Source: Amorphophallus konjac (lineage: Eukaryota; Streptophyta; Magnoliopsida; Alismatales; Araceae). From it: DNA of 64,000 nt. Within the stretch, counting starts at the first letter, position 1. The number at the start of each line of letters is the position of its first letter. The DNA is taken from positions 13,788,856-13,852,855 of the forward strand of contig CM040117.1 in assembly GCA_022559845.1 (NCBI GenBank). The letters are read 5' to 3'. Both the position numbers and the translations under genes were made by a program. The notes below the pieces were generated by a model. That model saw only the letters and a program-made list of their open reading frames with translations. It was not told the origin of the DNA and searched no databases. Positions 10,381 through 20,429 of the stretch are shown piece after piece.

Positions 10381-10852
10381 CTGTAGGGATTTCGATCCCC
10401 AAGCTGTGGATCAGCGTGTTGTTGGCAAACTGAGTCTGAGGTTCTTTCTTGTGAAAGGGAAGCCTCACTCTGCCTTGAGTGAGGGATGGACGTAAGTCTA
10501 CAGGTTGCAGACTGAACCATCTAAACCTCTTGTTCTCCGTGGTGTGGTTGTGTGCATCTATTTTCTTTATGCTTCTGTCTGGCTTCATGAAGTAAGTGTG
10601 ATTGTTGATGATCGAAACCTTGGTCTGACTGCTCGCTTAGTGCTTGTGCATATGTGCTGATGAAATTCTGAGTGATATATGTTCTGCGCTCGTGACCTGC
10701 TTTATCTTGGTTAAGGTTCCAGATCATTTTACATATTGTCAGTCTTCCTAGCCAATCTCATTTTCTAAGATCTCCTCGGCTCGGACAAATAATTTTTAAA
10801 CGGTGATCTATTCATCCCCTCCCCTTCTAGCTCACCGTCCTCCTGTTTAACA
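10381..10852 (+). repeat. Plus-strand R-U5 piece of a SIRE-like LTR
   Basis: Carries the family hallmarks in plus orientation: CCTCACTC/GAGTGAGG hairpin near 10470, GGATGGACGTAAG, a GAACCATCT box and the C-rich-loop hairpin at 10800-10838. It ends ...GTTTAACA at 10852, followed by GAGAT. It faces the opposite way to the rest of the insertion. Confidence 0.75.
10800..10838 (+). other. LTR-end hairpin with C-rich loop
   Basis: ACGGTGA (10800-10806) pairs with TCACCGT (10832-10838). CTA/TAG adds inner pairs around the TTCATCCCCTCCCCTTC loop. It lies 14 nt from the LTR end. Confidence 0.75.
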
Positions 10853-10857
10853 GAGAT
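10853..10857. repeat. Target-site duplication GAGAT (right copy)
   Basis: Pairs with 2212-2216. Confidence 0.7.
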
Positions 10858-12410
10858 ATACCCCAGCATAGGGGCATAAGAGACAAAAAAATATACACCA
10901 TGATCTAGGGGCATATGAAGAGAATCCGCCCCAGCTCGGGGGCACAACATACAACAAAGCTACACCCCGGCTCAGGGGCCTTTGAAGAAGAAACGTACCC
11001 TGCCTGGGGGCACAGAAGTGAAGAGGCATACCCCCCCGACCTAGGGGGCAGATGAAGAAAAGCTACACCCCCACTCTGGGGGGGGCATATGAAGAGAAAT
11101 ACGCCCCGCCGTGAGGGGGTAAAAGAAGCAGAACATATCTCCGCCCTGGGGCATAAGAAGCAGCAAGAATGCACCCCGGCTCAGGGGATATTTGAAGAAG
11201 AAATATACCCCGACTGAGGGGCACATGAAGAGAAATACACCCCTACTCTAAGGGCATATGAGCCAAAACTATACCCCGATTTAGGGGCATTTGAAGCAAA
11301 GACTTCACCCCGCCTCAGGGGGGGCATAAGAAGCGAAAGATATACCCCACCCTGGGGGCATAAGAAGAAAATACACCCCACCTTGGGGGCGTAAGAAGCC
11401 AAGAGATATACCCTGCCACGGGGCCCGACCTAGGGGCACATGAAGAAAGAATATACCCCGACTTAGGGGTGTCAGAAGAAGAAACATACACCCCGATCCA
11501 GGGACATAAGAAGCAAGAGAATACGCCCTACGAAAAGGGTATAAGAAACATGAAGAATGTACCCCAGCATGGGGGCACAAAAAGTACACTCCGCCCTTGG
11601 CGCATAAGAAGTAGAAGCACCTACCCCGCTCTGGGGGCACAGAAAGAGACACACTCCGCCCTTGGCACATAAGAAGCAGAAGCACCTACCCCAGCCTCGG
11701 GGCACAAAAAATACACTCCGCCCTTGGCGCATAAGAAGCAGAAGCATCTACCCCGACCCGGGGCACAGAAGCGAAGAGACATACATCCCGATCTGGGAGC
11801 ATAAGAAGAAAGATATACTCCGCCCAAGCGGCATTTGAAGAAACAACATACCCTGCTTCGGGGGCATAGAAGCCGTAAAGAGATACACCCCCGCCTCAGG
11901 GGGGCATAAGAAGTAAAAGATACACCCTCGTGCCGGGGACATATGAAGAGAAGCACTCCTCCACCTTCAGGGGTAGAAAAAGCAGAAATCACCCCCGCCA
12001 TGGGGGGGTATAAGAAACAAAAGACATGCCCCATACCAGGGGCATATGAAGAAGAAAAATACCCCGCCTGGGGGCATAGAAGCCGTGAAGAGTATACCCC
12101 GGCTTGGGGGCATTTGAAGAGAGCTACACCCCGCTTTGGGGGCATTTGAAGAAGAAACATACCCCACCTGGGGGCATAGAAGCCGTGAAGAGTATACCCC
12201 ACCATGGGGGCATTTGAAGAGAGCTACACCTCGCCTTGGGGGCATTAAAAAAAACACACCCTGGTCTGGGGACATAGAAGCCATGAAAAATACACCCCAC
12301 CTGGGGGCACAGAAGCGAAGAGGCAAAACACACCCCTCAGGGGGGGCGCATACCAAATAAAGCTACACCCCAACCTGGGGGCACATTAAGAGAAATACAC
12401 TCCAACGCGG
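10858..12410. repeat. Hairpin minisatellite, 31-45-bp units
   Basis: Roughly 40 or more degenerate units of the form TAYACCCC(3-6 nt)GGGGCATAAGAAG plus a purine tail. The CCCC...GGGG core is self-complementary in nearly every unit while its centre varies. Unit length varies and not by threes. The stop-poor minus-strand frames here (Cys/Pro/Gly-rich) are repeat by-products. Confidence 0.85.
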
Positions 12411-12439
12411 AAGCAGTAATGAGAAAAGAAGAGCAGAAT

Positions 12440-13020
12440 AAAGAAAAAGACATGCATGAGGCAGACGTGGTCCTTGAACCCTCCTCTTCACACAAAAGAA
12501 GAAGAGTAGAACAAAAAGAAGACACATGAGGTAGACGTGGTCCTCGAGCCCACCTCATCACACAAAAAGAAGAAAAGAAAAGAAAGAAGAGTCATGAGGC
12601 AAACATGGTCTTTGCACCTGCCTCTCTACAAAAGAAGAAGAGAAGAAGGAAAAAAAAGAGACGTGAGGCGAACATGGTCTTTGCACCTGCCTCTCCATAG
12701 AAGAAGAAGAGAAAGAATAGTCATGAGGCGAACATGGTCTTTGCACCTGCCTCTCCACAAAAGAAGAAGAGAAGAAGGAAAAAGAGTCACGAGGCAAACG
12801 CGGTCTTTGCACCTGCCTCTCCGTAAAAGAAGAAGAGAAGAAGAGAAAGAACAGTCACGAGGCGAACATGGTCTTTGCACCTGCCTCTCCACAAAATAAG
12901 AAGAGAAGAAGAAAAGAAGAAAAAAAAAGAGTCACGAGGCGAACATGGTCTTTGCACCTTCCTCTCCTTACAAAAGAAAAAGAAAAGAAGAGAAAGGAGA
13001 GTCACGAGGCAGACTTTTAC
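12440..13020. repeat. Tandem array, 60-79-bp unit
   Basis: About nine units: GTCATGAGGCGAACATGG, then TCTTTGCACCTGCCTCTC, then an AAGAAGAAGAG-type purine stretch of variable length. Confidence 0.85.
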
Positions 13021-13040
13021 CTCCGACCTTCAGCCATCCA

Positions 13041-13270
13041 GAAAATAGAAACCAACTAAGCCTTCCGCCGACGGGGCGTTAAACCGACTAAACCTTCCGT
13101 CTACGGGGTGTTAAACCGACTAAACCTTCCGCCGACGGGGCATTAAACCGACTAAACCTTTCGTCGATGGGGCGTTAAGCCGACTAAACCTTCCGCCGAT
13201 GGGGAGTTAAACTGACAAACTTTCTGCCAACGGGGCGTTAAACCAATAGATATTCAGCCATGGGGGCTTC
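13041..13270. repeat. Tandem array, ~32-bp unit
   Basis: Six to seven units built on ACCGACTAAACCTTCCGCC then GACGGGGCGTTAA; the last ones decay. Confidence 0.85.
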
Positions 13271-13755
13271 AAGCCGACAGCTGCCCCCCTCATCGACCTT
13301 CGGGTCGACACCTATATAATCATCGGCCCCCGAGCCGACAGCTGCCTCATCATCGGCTCCTAGCCGACAGCTACCTCATCATCGGCCTCCTAGCCAACAG
13401 CTACCTCATCATCGGCTCCTAGCTGACAGCTACCTCATCATCGGCCTCCAAGCCGACAGTTATAATCATCGGCTCCTAGCCGACAGCTACCTCATCATCG
13501 GCTCCTAGCCGACAGCTACCTCATCATCGGCCTCCGAGCCAGCAACTATATAATCATCGGCCTCCTAGCCGACAACTACCTCATCATCGGCTCCTAGCTG
13601 ACTGCTACCTCATCATCGGCTCCTAGCCGACAGCTACCTCATCATCGGCCTCCGAGCCGACAGCTATATAATCATCGGCCCCTTAGCTGACAACTGCCTC
13701 ATCATCGGCTCCTAGCCGATAGCTACCTCATCATTGGCATCCCATCCGACAGCTT
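13271..13755. repeat. Tandem array, ~29-bp unit
   Basis: About sixteen units built on CATCATCGGCTCCTAGCC then GACAGCTACCT, with occasional GGCCTCCGAGCC variants. Confidence 0.85.
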
Positions 13756-13764
13756 CCCAGTTAA

Positions 13765-13890
13765 AAAAATAGACCTCTCTCTTTGGTTCGGATCCTTCCC
13801 CGGCCAGAGAACAATAGAATAAACCTTCCGTTTTGGTTCGGACCCTTCCCCCGGCCAGGGAACAAAAGGGGACCCTTCTCTTTGGCTCTC
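13765..13890. repeat. Short tandem array, ~55-bp unit
   Basis: Two to three units containing CCTTCCGTTTTGGTTCGG and CCCTTCCCCCGGCCAGGG. Confidence 0.7.
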
Positions 13891-14029
13891 ATATCCTGCT
13901 ACTCGACGCCCTTCGGCTCAGCCATTTCGGCCAAGGCCCACTATCAGGATTAATCCACCCGTCCCACTACGCTCTCCGATATCTTTTGGCTTCGCAGCCG
14001 ACTTCTAACACCTCTCGGCGTGTTAGCCC

Positions 14030-14530
14030 GCTCCCCATAACTTTGGCTTTTATAGCCTGCTTCCCCAATTCGGCCTTCACGGCCCGCTTGCCATAACTTT
14101 GGCTCTTGTAGCCTGCTTACCTTTGGCCGTCGTGGCCTGCTTCCCAATTTTGGCTCTTGCAACCTGCTTCTCTTTGGCTTTTATAGCCTGCTTCTCAACT
14201 TTGGCTCTTGCAGCCTGATTACCTTTGGTCTTCGTGGCCTGCTTCCCAATTCTGGATCTCGTAGCCTGCTTCCCAGAATTTGGCCTCCACGGCCCGCTTC
14301 CCAACTTTGGCTCTTGCAGCCTGCTTCCCTTTGGCTTTTATAGCATGCTTCCCCAATTCGGCCTCCACAGCCCGCTTCCCGATTTTGGCTCTTGCAACCC
14401 GCTTCCCAACTCGGGCTCTCGCAGCCTGCTTCCTTTTGGCCTTTATGGCCTGCTTCCCCAATGTCCCTCGGCTTCTATAGCCCGCTTCCCTGATGTCCTT
14501 TCGGCCCTCCGTGGTCTGCTTCCCTAATAC
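14030..14530. repeat. Tandem array, 26-27-bp unit
   Basis: About eighteen units of TTTGGCTCTTGCAGCCTG plus CTTCCCAA. The same unit resumes at 15680-16060, so the array is interrupted by 14531-15679. Confidence 0.85.
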
Positions 14531-15679
14531 CTTTATGCTTATACGTAACAACTATAAGTTTTTACGCAAAAAAAAAGCAAAAAACAAAACAAAAAGAGAT
14601 AAAAAAAATTTTGCTCGGCTGCCCTGCTTGCATGCTTGCTTATAATATAGAATAATGCACCTCCTTGAAATTTTCTAGGACCTTGTTTCTTGCTAAATAA
14701 TAATACCCCGATTCCGGATGCACGCGCGCCACGGCATACGCTCAAAGGGAACCCAATTATGGCGGGTGCACACGTCACGGGGAAGAGTCATGGCTAAATT
14801 GCTAAGTCCAACTTACAAAATAAACATGAGACAACACTCCTACGCTTCGCACTTAATGTGTTCAATGGCCTTCGACCATAGGGATTGCCTGACTTTCTTC
14901 TTAGCACTCTACGGATGCTTGAATTCCTGCACTCGCGTGAAAGGTAATAGTGAGGAAAAAGTTACCTATCCCCATTAAAAAAAATGATGCAAAAAAAAAA
15001 AAACAAACAGAGAGAAACGTGAATCCCAGTAGCCGGGAATCCCCATTGAGACACATGAGGAGACTCGCGCGAAATGGTGAAGCGAATTACAATAAGGATG
15101 AAACCTATTAGCCGGGAATCCCCATTGAGACATATGAGGAAACTCGCGTCAAACGGTGGAATCCGCAATAGAATTATAATAAGGATGAATCCTAGTAGTC
15201 GGGAATCCCCATTGAGACATATGAGGAGACTCGCGCCAAACAGTGAAATCCGCTATCAAAATAAACAGATGGGGGCTGTGCGAAGCTACCAAAATCGAGA
15301 GCCTGAAACCTATGTGTAGGCGCTAGAGTAATCCTCGAGTGTCGCTAGAAAACTTGCGTATCCCTATGGTTAGGGCTCTTTGTTCACACATTTGTACCGC
15401 CACGCCACAGAGAATTGCCTCGGGTGAAATACGTGAATTTAGGCTATGCATGCAAGACGTGCGATATCCTCTTGACGGGTGCACCACCCCTCAATTGTGC
15501 CTCGTGGCCCGCACCGTGTCTGTGAATTATGGGCGATGTCCTTATCCCATTCCCTATGGAGAGAGCTACCTCATACGTATATTTATGTTATGCCTACTAA
15601 TGAATGCCTGCATGCTTGAATAAAAAAAATATAATAAAAAAATAAAAAAATAAAAAATGTGTGTATACAATAAACTCAA
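14531..15679. repeat. Non-repeat interruption with a three-copy ~80-85-bp repeat
   Basis: Splits the 26-bp array. It holds A-rich stretches and, at about 15021-15262, three copies of a unit with GCCGGGAATCCCCATTGAG and CATGAGGAGACTCGCG. No gene or TSD-bounded element was recognised. Confidence 0.6.
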
Positions 15680-16060
15680 TTTCGGCTATCGCAGCCTACT
15701 TTCCCAGCTCCAGCTCGTAGAGCCCAATCTTGGCCCTCGTGGCCTACTTCCCAATTTCGGCCTTTATGGCCTACTCCCCAATTCGGCCCTCGTAGCCCGC
15801 TTCCCATACTTTAGCTTCTCTAGCCTGCTCTCTCAATTTCGGCTCTTGTAGCCTGCTTCCCAATTTTGGCTTGCACGGCCTGCTTCCCTTTGGCCCTCAT
15901 GGCCTGCTTCCCAATTTTGGCTCTCGTAGCCTACTTCCCTTCGGCTCTCGTAGCCCACTTTTTAGTATACTTCGGCCCCCGTGGCACACTTTCCCAATTT
16001 TGGCTCTGGCAGCCTGCTCCCCAAATCTCGACTTTCGCAGCCCGCTTTCTTGATCTGTGG
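15680..16060. repeat. Second block of the 26-27-bp array
   Basis: About fourteen units of TTTCGGCTCTCGTAGCCT plus GCTTCCCAA, the same family as 14030-14530. Confidence 0.8.
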
Positions 16061-16269
16061 ACACTAAATAAATTCTCACCCCATGTTTATGTGCAGGGGA
16101 ATATAGAAGAGGAGAAAAGAGAAGGGAAGGTGAAAAGAAGAAAAGAAGAAAATGAAACACTTTTGAAGTGCTCCAACGGCGCAGTAGCCTGCAAGCCCTC
16201 CAGCGGCACACTACTAAGTGCCCTCAGCGGCACACTCATTGTGAAGCCTCCAGCGGCACGCCCTTCTGC

Positions 16270-16735
16270 CGCTCCAACGTCAGTTTCTGACACCCTGTTG
16301 GCACTGATGAAGAGAAGAAGAGACCAACATACCACATCAGCTCCCGACACCCCATCAGCATTGATGAAGAGAAGAAGAGACCACCATACCACGTCAGTTC
16401 CCGACACCCCGTCGGGACTGATGAAGAGAAGAAGAGACCAACATACCACATCAGCTCCCGACACCCTATCGGCACTGATGAAGAGAAGAAGAGACCACCA
16501 TACCACGTCAGTTCCTGACACCCCGTCAGCACTGATGAAGAGAAGAAGAGACCAACATACCATGTCAGTTCCCGACACCCCGTCGGCACTGATGAAGAGA
16601 AGAAGAGACCAACATATCAAGTCAGCGCCCGACACCCCATCGGAACTGACGAAGAGAAGAAGAGACCGACATACCATGTCAGCTCCCGACACCCTGTCGG
16701 CACCGACGAAGAGAAGAAGAGACCAGTACACCCAC
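16270..16735. repeat. Tandem array, 57-bp unit (eight copies)
   Basis: Units carry CTCCCGACACCCCGTCGG and ACTGATGAAGAGAAGAAG. Fifty-seven is a multiple of three, so frames on both strands stay open. The plus frame would give a 19-residue repeat containing PDTPSALMKRRRDQH. I see no gene context that makes it coding. Confidence 0.85.
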
Positions 16736-17009
16736 GGGCACCCCCCGACTCATCCTTCGCCTGCGCTACCCGTGGGTGGGGGGCATTTGTGGACGTGTAA
16801 GATTACACATCCATGTGTCCCGACCAATCCAGCATCAGCCACAACCCCAAACAAAGAAACTACGGAGGAGACAGGCCATCCGTACTCTCCGAACAAATAC
16901 ACACTATCGTGAAACCGTCTCCGGAGTCACGACAGCGAAGAGAAACCAACCCCCAGGAAGCCCACAATCCATGGGCCCCAAAGAAAATCAAATGGACCGC
17001 AACTCATGT

Positions 17010-17960
17010 CGACGAAGGCCTCAAATATGCCCTTCAATGGCACGCCTGCCAGGCCCTTCAATGGCACGCCTGCAAGCCTTCAACGGCATGCCTGTCAGGC
17101 CCTTTAACGGCGCGCCTACCAGCCCCTTCAATGGCGCGCCTGCCAGCCCCTTCAATGACATGCCTGACAGCCCCTTCAACGGCATGCCTGCCAGGCCCTT
17201 CAACGGCACGCCTGCAAGCCTTCAACGGCATGCCTGCCAGGCCCTTCAATGGCACGCCTGCCAGGCCCTTTAACGGCGCGCCTACCAGGCCCTTCAAAGG
17301 CGCGCCTGCCAGGCCCTTCAACGGCGCGCCTGCCAGCCCATTCAACGGTACGCCTGCCAGGCCCTTCAACGGCACGCCTGCCAGGCCCTTCAACGGCACT
17401 CCTGCGAGGCCATTCAACGGCACGCCTGCCAGCCCCTTCAACGGCACGCCTGCCAGCCCCTTCAACGGCGCGCCTGCCAGGCCCTTCAACGGCGCGCCTG
17501 CCAGCCCCTTTAACGGCATGCCTGCAAGCCTTCAACGGCACGCCTGCCAGGCCCTTCAACGGCGCGCCTGCCAGCCCCTTCAATGGCGCGCCTGCCAGCC
17601 CCTTCAATGGCACACCTGTAAGCCTTAAACGGTACGCCTGCCAGGTCCTTCAACGGCACGCCTGCCAGGCCCTTCAACAGCGCGCCTGCCAGCCCCTTCA
17701 ACGGCACGCCTTATTGGCCCTTCAACGGCACGCCTGCCAGGCCCATCAATGGCACGCCTGCCTGCCCCTTCAACGGTGCGCCTGCCAACCCCTTCCACGG
17801 CACGCCATGTAGAGGCCCTTCAACGGCACGCCTGCCAGCCCCTTCAATGGCGTGCCTGCCAGCCCCTTCCACGGCACGCCATGTAGCGGCCCTTCAACGG
17901 GACGCCTGCCAGCCCCTTCAACGGCACGCCATGTAAAGGCCTTCAGCGGCACGCCTGCAA
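17010..17960. repeat. Tandem array, 24-bp unit (~40 copies)
   Basis: Units are AACGGCACGCCTGCCAGGCC plus CTTC, with AGCC/AGGCC alternation. Because 24 is a multiple of three, long frames run on both strands (PFNGTPAR- and PLKGLAGV-like). These are repeat by-products. Confidence 0.9.
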
Positions 17961-18273
17961 GCTCCTCCAGCGGCACATGTCGCCAGCCTGTCAGCGGCAC
18001 ACCTTTCCAGCCTTTCAGCGGCACGCTTTTGCAGTCTTCCAGCAGCACGGCTACCTGCCCATTCAATGGCACACCCTGGTTCTTCTTCAGCCGGTGCAAC
18101 CGGTAGAACGACGTGATGCCCATCCCCTACGATTCGTGGCGCGCAGCGAGCTGGCTGAGGTGTCACCCAGGGAGAGAGCCACGCTGCCTGTCCCCCCTGC
18201 CACCAAGGACGACGGGTCAAATCCCCATTCAATGCCTCCGACTTCCCTCCTTCGACCGATCTCGTCGCTGCCA

Positions 18274-18284
18274 GGGTATAAAAA
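18274..18284 (+). promoter_or_regulatory. TATA box, promoter owner unclear
   Basis: GTATAAAAACC follows GC-rich sequence and precedes a purine-rich leader. This is a canonical plant TATA context; it may be the promoter of the suspected LTR starting at 16788. Confidence 0.45.
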
Positions 18285-18650
18285 CCCCTCTTCTCTGACG
18301 AACATGCACGGAGAGATAGGCAGAGAATAGGGAGCAGCACGCACAGCCACTGCGGTGCTTCCAAGCGAAAGAGAAGATAAGAAGAAGAAGAGAGGAAGAA
18401 AGAGAGCTCCCGACGGCCACCGGAAGAGGAAGAGAGTAAGAGAGAGAGCTGAGTGAGAGAGAGCATGTAGCAGAAAGTGTTGGGGGAGCAGGGAGCCGTC
18501 GCCCCTGCTCCACCCCAACACTCTCCCCTATTCCTTCTTCCCCTCACCTCTCTTCTTCCTCCTATGATTGTATCCTCTACCCCGGTGTTCCGAAATGTGC
18601 ATGGGTGATTTTGGCCCCTATCTTTCATGAATGAAAACCCCTTTCTTGAG

Positions 18651-20130
18651 TTTTTTTTTACTGTCTCCGTTTGCTTGGGTCCCTATGTGTGCTCGGGTTC
18701 TTCTTCCTCCTTCCTCCGGTGACGTCTCCCTTTTCATGCCGATCATGCTTGTCTTCGACGTTACCGGCCTCCCCATGGGGTTCACTGTCGTGCCCCTTGA
18801 GCGTGGCTAGCGGACCCTCTGCTTCGCCTCCCCCTTGGCCTAGCTGAAGCCTCCCACTCGTGCTGATTGAGCCAAGAGTCATGGCCTCCATCACCTCTCC
18901 ACCCATCCAGCCACCGCCACTCTTGCCCGGTGTAGTCTCCCAGCCCTTGACCGGTACGCCCCTAGGCCAACCCCCACCGGTACACTTCTTTAGCAGCACA
19001 CCTTGGCCCTCATTCACCGGCACAGCCCCTGGGGCCCTTCCCCAGCACAGCCCCGCTCGAACCCAATCCGGCACACCTCTTCAGCCCGCTTGAGACTCTC
19101 TGGCCGATACGTTAGCCACCAGTCATTCTTCTTGTCTGGTGCACCCCTGGGTAGTCTCAGAGGTGCCTTCCATTCGTCGTTTCTTCCGGGTTTTCCAAAG
19201 TCTTATCAAAGGTGTTGCTGCCTCTGGCACCCACCTCAAATTGTCGGGTTCCGCCACTCCATGTGGGCGCGTTCCCTTTATCTCCCTTACCATTTGGGTC
19301 AAGGGGAGATGCCGCCAAATTTTCGTTAGAATTAACACAATAGCAATAATAAAAGAAAGGTAACAACACAAAAAGAAACAACAAGTGAACAAACAAAACA
19401 CTAACGCAATGGCTTCGTCGAAATAATGAACGAACTATGCAGAGCCCAAATAACTGAACATTCACACCTCTATAATGGACTATCGAACATAACCACGAAC
19501 AGGGTCTACGGGAATAGAAGAAAACCAAATCAAAACTCACGCATGCATCCCATGAATAAGAGAAAACCCCTCATTAGCCTTGGCCGGCACACCCTAGTTC
19601 AACTTTAGCCGGCACGCTCCAACCGTTCCTTCCCCGGCACTCCCGGCCAGGCCCTTTGCCAGCACGCTCCAACTGTTCCCCATCCATCCCAACCTTCACC
19701 GGTACGCCTTTCCCTGGGGCTTCACCGACACGCCCAGCCACCTCCCAGCCCTAGCCCGGTACGCCCTTTGGCGCCTCCCCGGCACAACAGCCCAAGCTTC
19801 ACCGACACGCCCAGCCCTTCGCCGGCCTCCCGCTCACCGGCACACTCCATGCCCCTCCCAGCGGCACAGCTTCCCTTCTAACCCTCAGCCCAGCTGCACC
19901 GACTTCCAGGCCAACTGCACTGACCTCCAACCCAAACCTGCATAGACCCTACTCAGGTGTTGCGCCGACCCAATCCCCCTCGGTTCCCTATGTGCACCGG
20001 CCTTGGTCCTCTTGTGCACCGACCTTGTTCTCAAAGTGCACTGACCTTGTTGAGCCTTTATTCTCGACCTGCACCGACCTTACCTCCAAGACGCTCAGAC
20101 TTTCGCTCAGCCTGCACAAACCCTTTCCCA
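18651..20130. repeat. Degenerate CCGGCACGCC-type repeats and unassigned sequence
   Basis: From about 18950 irregular CCGGCACRCC words recur every 20-35 bp. From 19925 a CTGCACCGACCTTG-type word recurs with a ~28-bp period. No gene was recognised in this stretch. Confidence 0.5.
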
Positions 20131-20159
20131 GCCCTTTCGGCCCATCCTCCTACGCACGC

Positions 20160-20191
20160 TCCCAACATGACAAATAATGATAATAATAATG

Positions 20192-20230
<39 letters not shown>

Positions 20231-20259
20231 TCAAAAAATGAATAAATAAATAGTAATAA
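20160..20259. repeat. AT-rich trinucleotide tract, left part
   Basis: (AAT)n-like DNA that continues at 39569-40042 after the SIRE-like insertion, so both are one original tract. Confidence 0.8.
20255..20259. repeat. Target-site duplication AATAA (left copy)
   Basis: Identical to 39569-39573. The site is AT-rich, so the match is less striking than the GAGAT pair. Confidence 0.85.
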
Positions 20260-20429
20260 TGTTGCATCCCTATGGTTTTGATGATGTCTCACACTATAAA
20301 TCAATCTTCTATCTCTAGAATAATTGTGCAGTTCATATGGTTGTCAGATAGATATGCACTACTTGATCATGTCTACACACTGTCTGCATAGTCTGGACAA
20401 TGATGGGTCGACGCCGCCTTTGCTTTTCA

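Larger units (their letters stand above)
2217..10852 (-). mobile_element. Rearranged SIRE-like Copia element, gag-only, with U5 ends at both borders
   Basis: On the minus strand the order is 5' LTR fragment (9740-9451), gag (to 7501), a 3' non-coding region, polypurine tract (5350-5365) and a complete 3' LTR (5349-2217). No protease, integrase, reverse transcriptase or RNase H is present. The right side is abnormal: the 5' LTR is only a piece, a different minus-strand LTR piece follows (9741-10380), and the insertion ends with a plus-strand R-U5 piece (10381-10852). Both outer borders are therefore LTR 3' ends (TGTTA...TAACA), yet they are flanked by matching GAGAT. A chimeric cDNA inserted in one event would explain this; successive insertion and deletion with a chance TSD match is the alternative. 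Confidence 0.7.
16775..18650 (+). repeat. Possible orphan LTR: PPT-like tract, TG start and TATA box
   Basis: GGGTGGGGGGCATT (16775-16787) is followed by TGTGGACGTG (16788), a typical polypurine tract/LTR start for plant gypsy elements. The 24-bp array would then lie in U3, and GTATAAAAACC at about 18274 would be its TATA box. The 3' end is not defined and no partner copy is in the window. Confidence 0.35.

Noticed and set aside
11305..12360. Overlapping Cys/Pro/Gly-rich ORFs on the minus strand (up to ~190 codons)
   Set aside because: They follow the minisatellite unit, shift frame with unit length and have no start context; by-products of a stop-poor repeat.
13271..13755. CRISPR-like 29-bp periodicity
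   Set aside because: It is a plain tandem repeat without spacers.
15866..17812. Long plus- and minus-strand ORFs over the 57-bp and 24-bp arrays
   Set aside because: Units divisible by three keep all frames open on both strands; no gene structure supports them.
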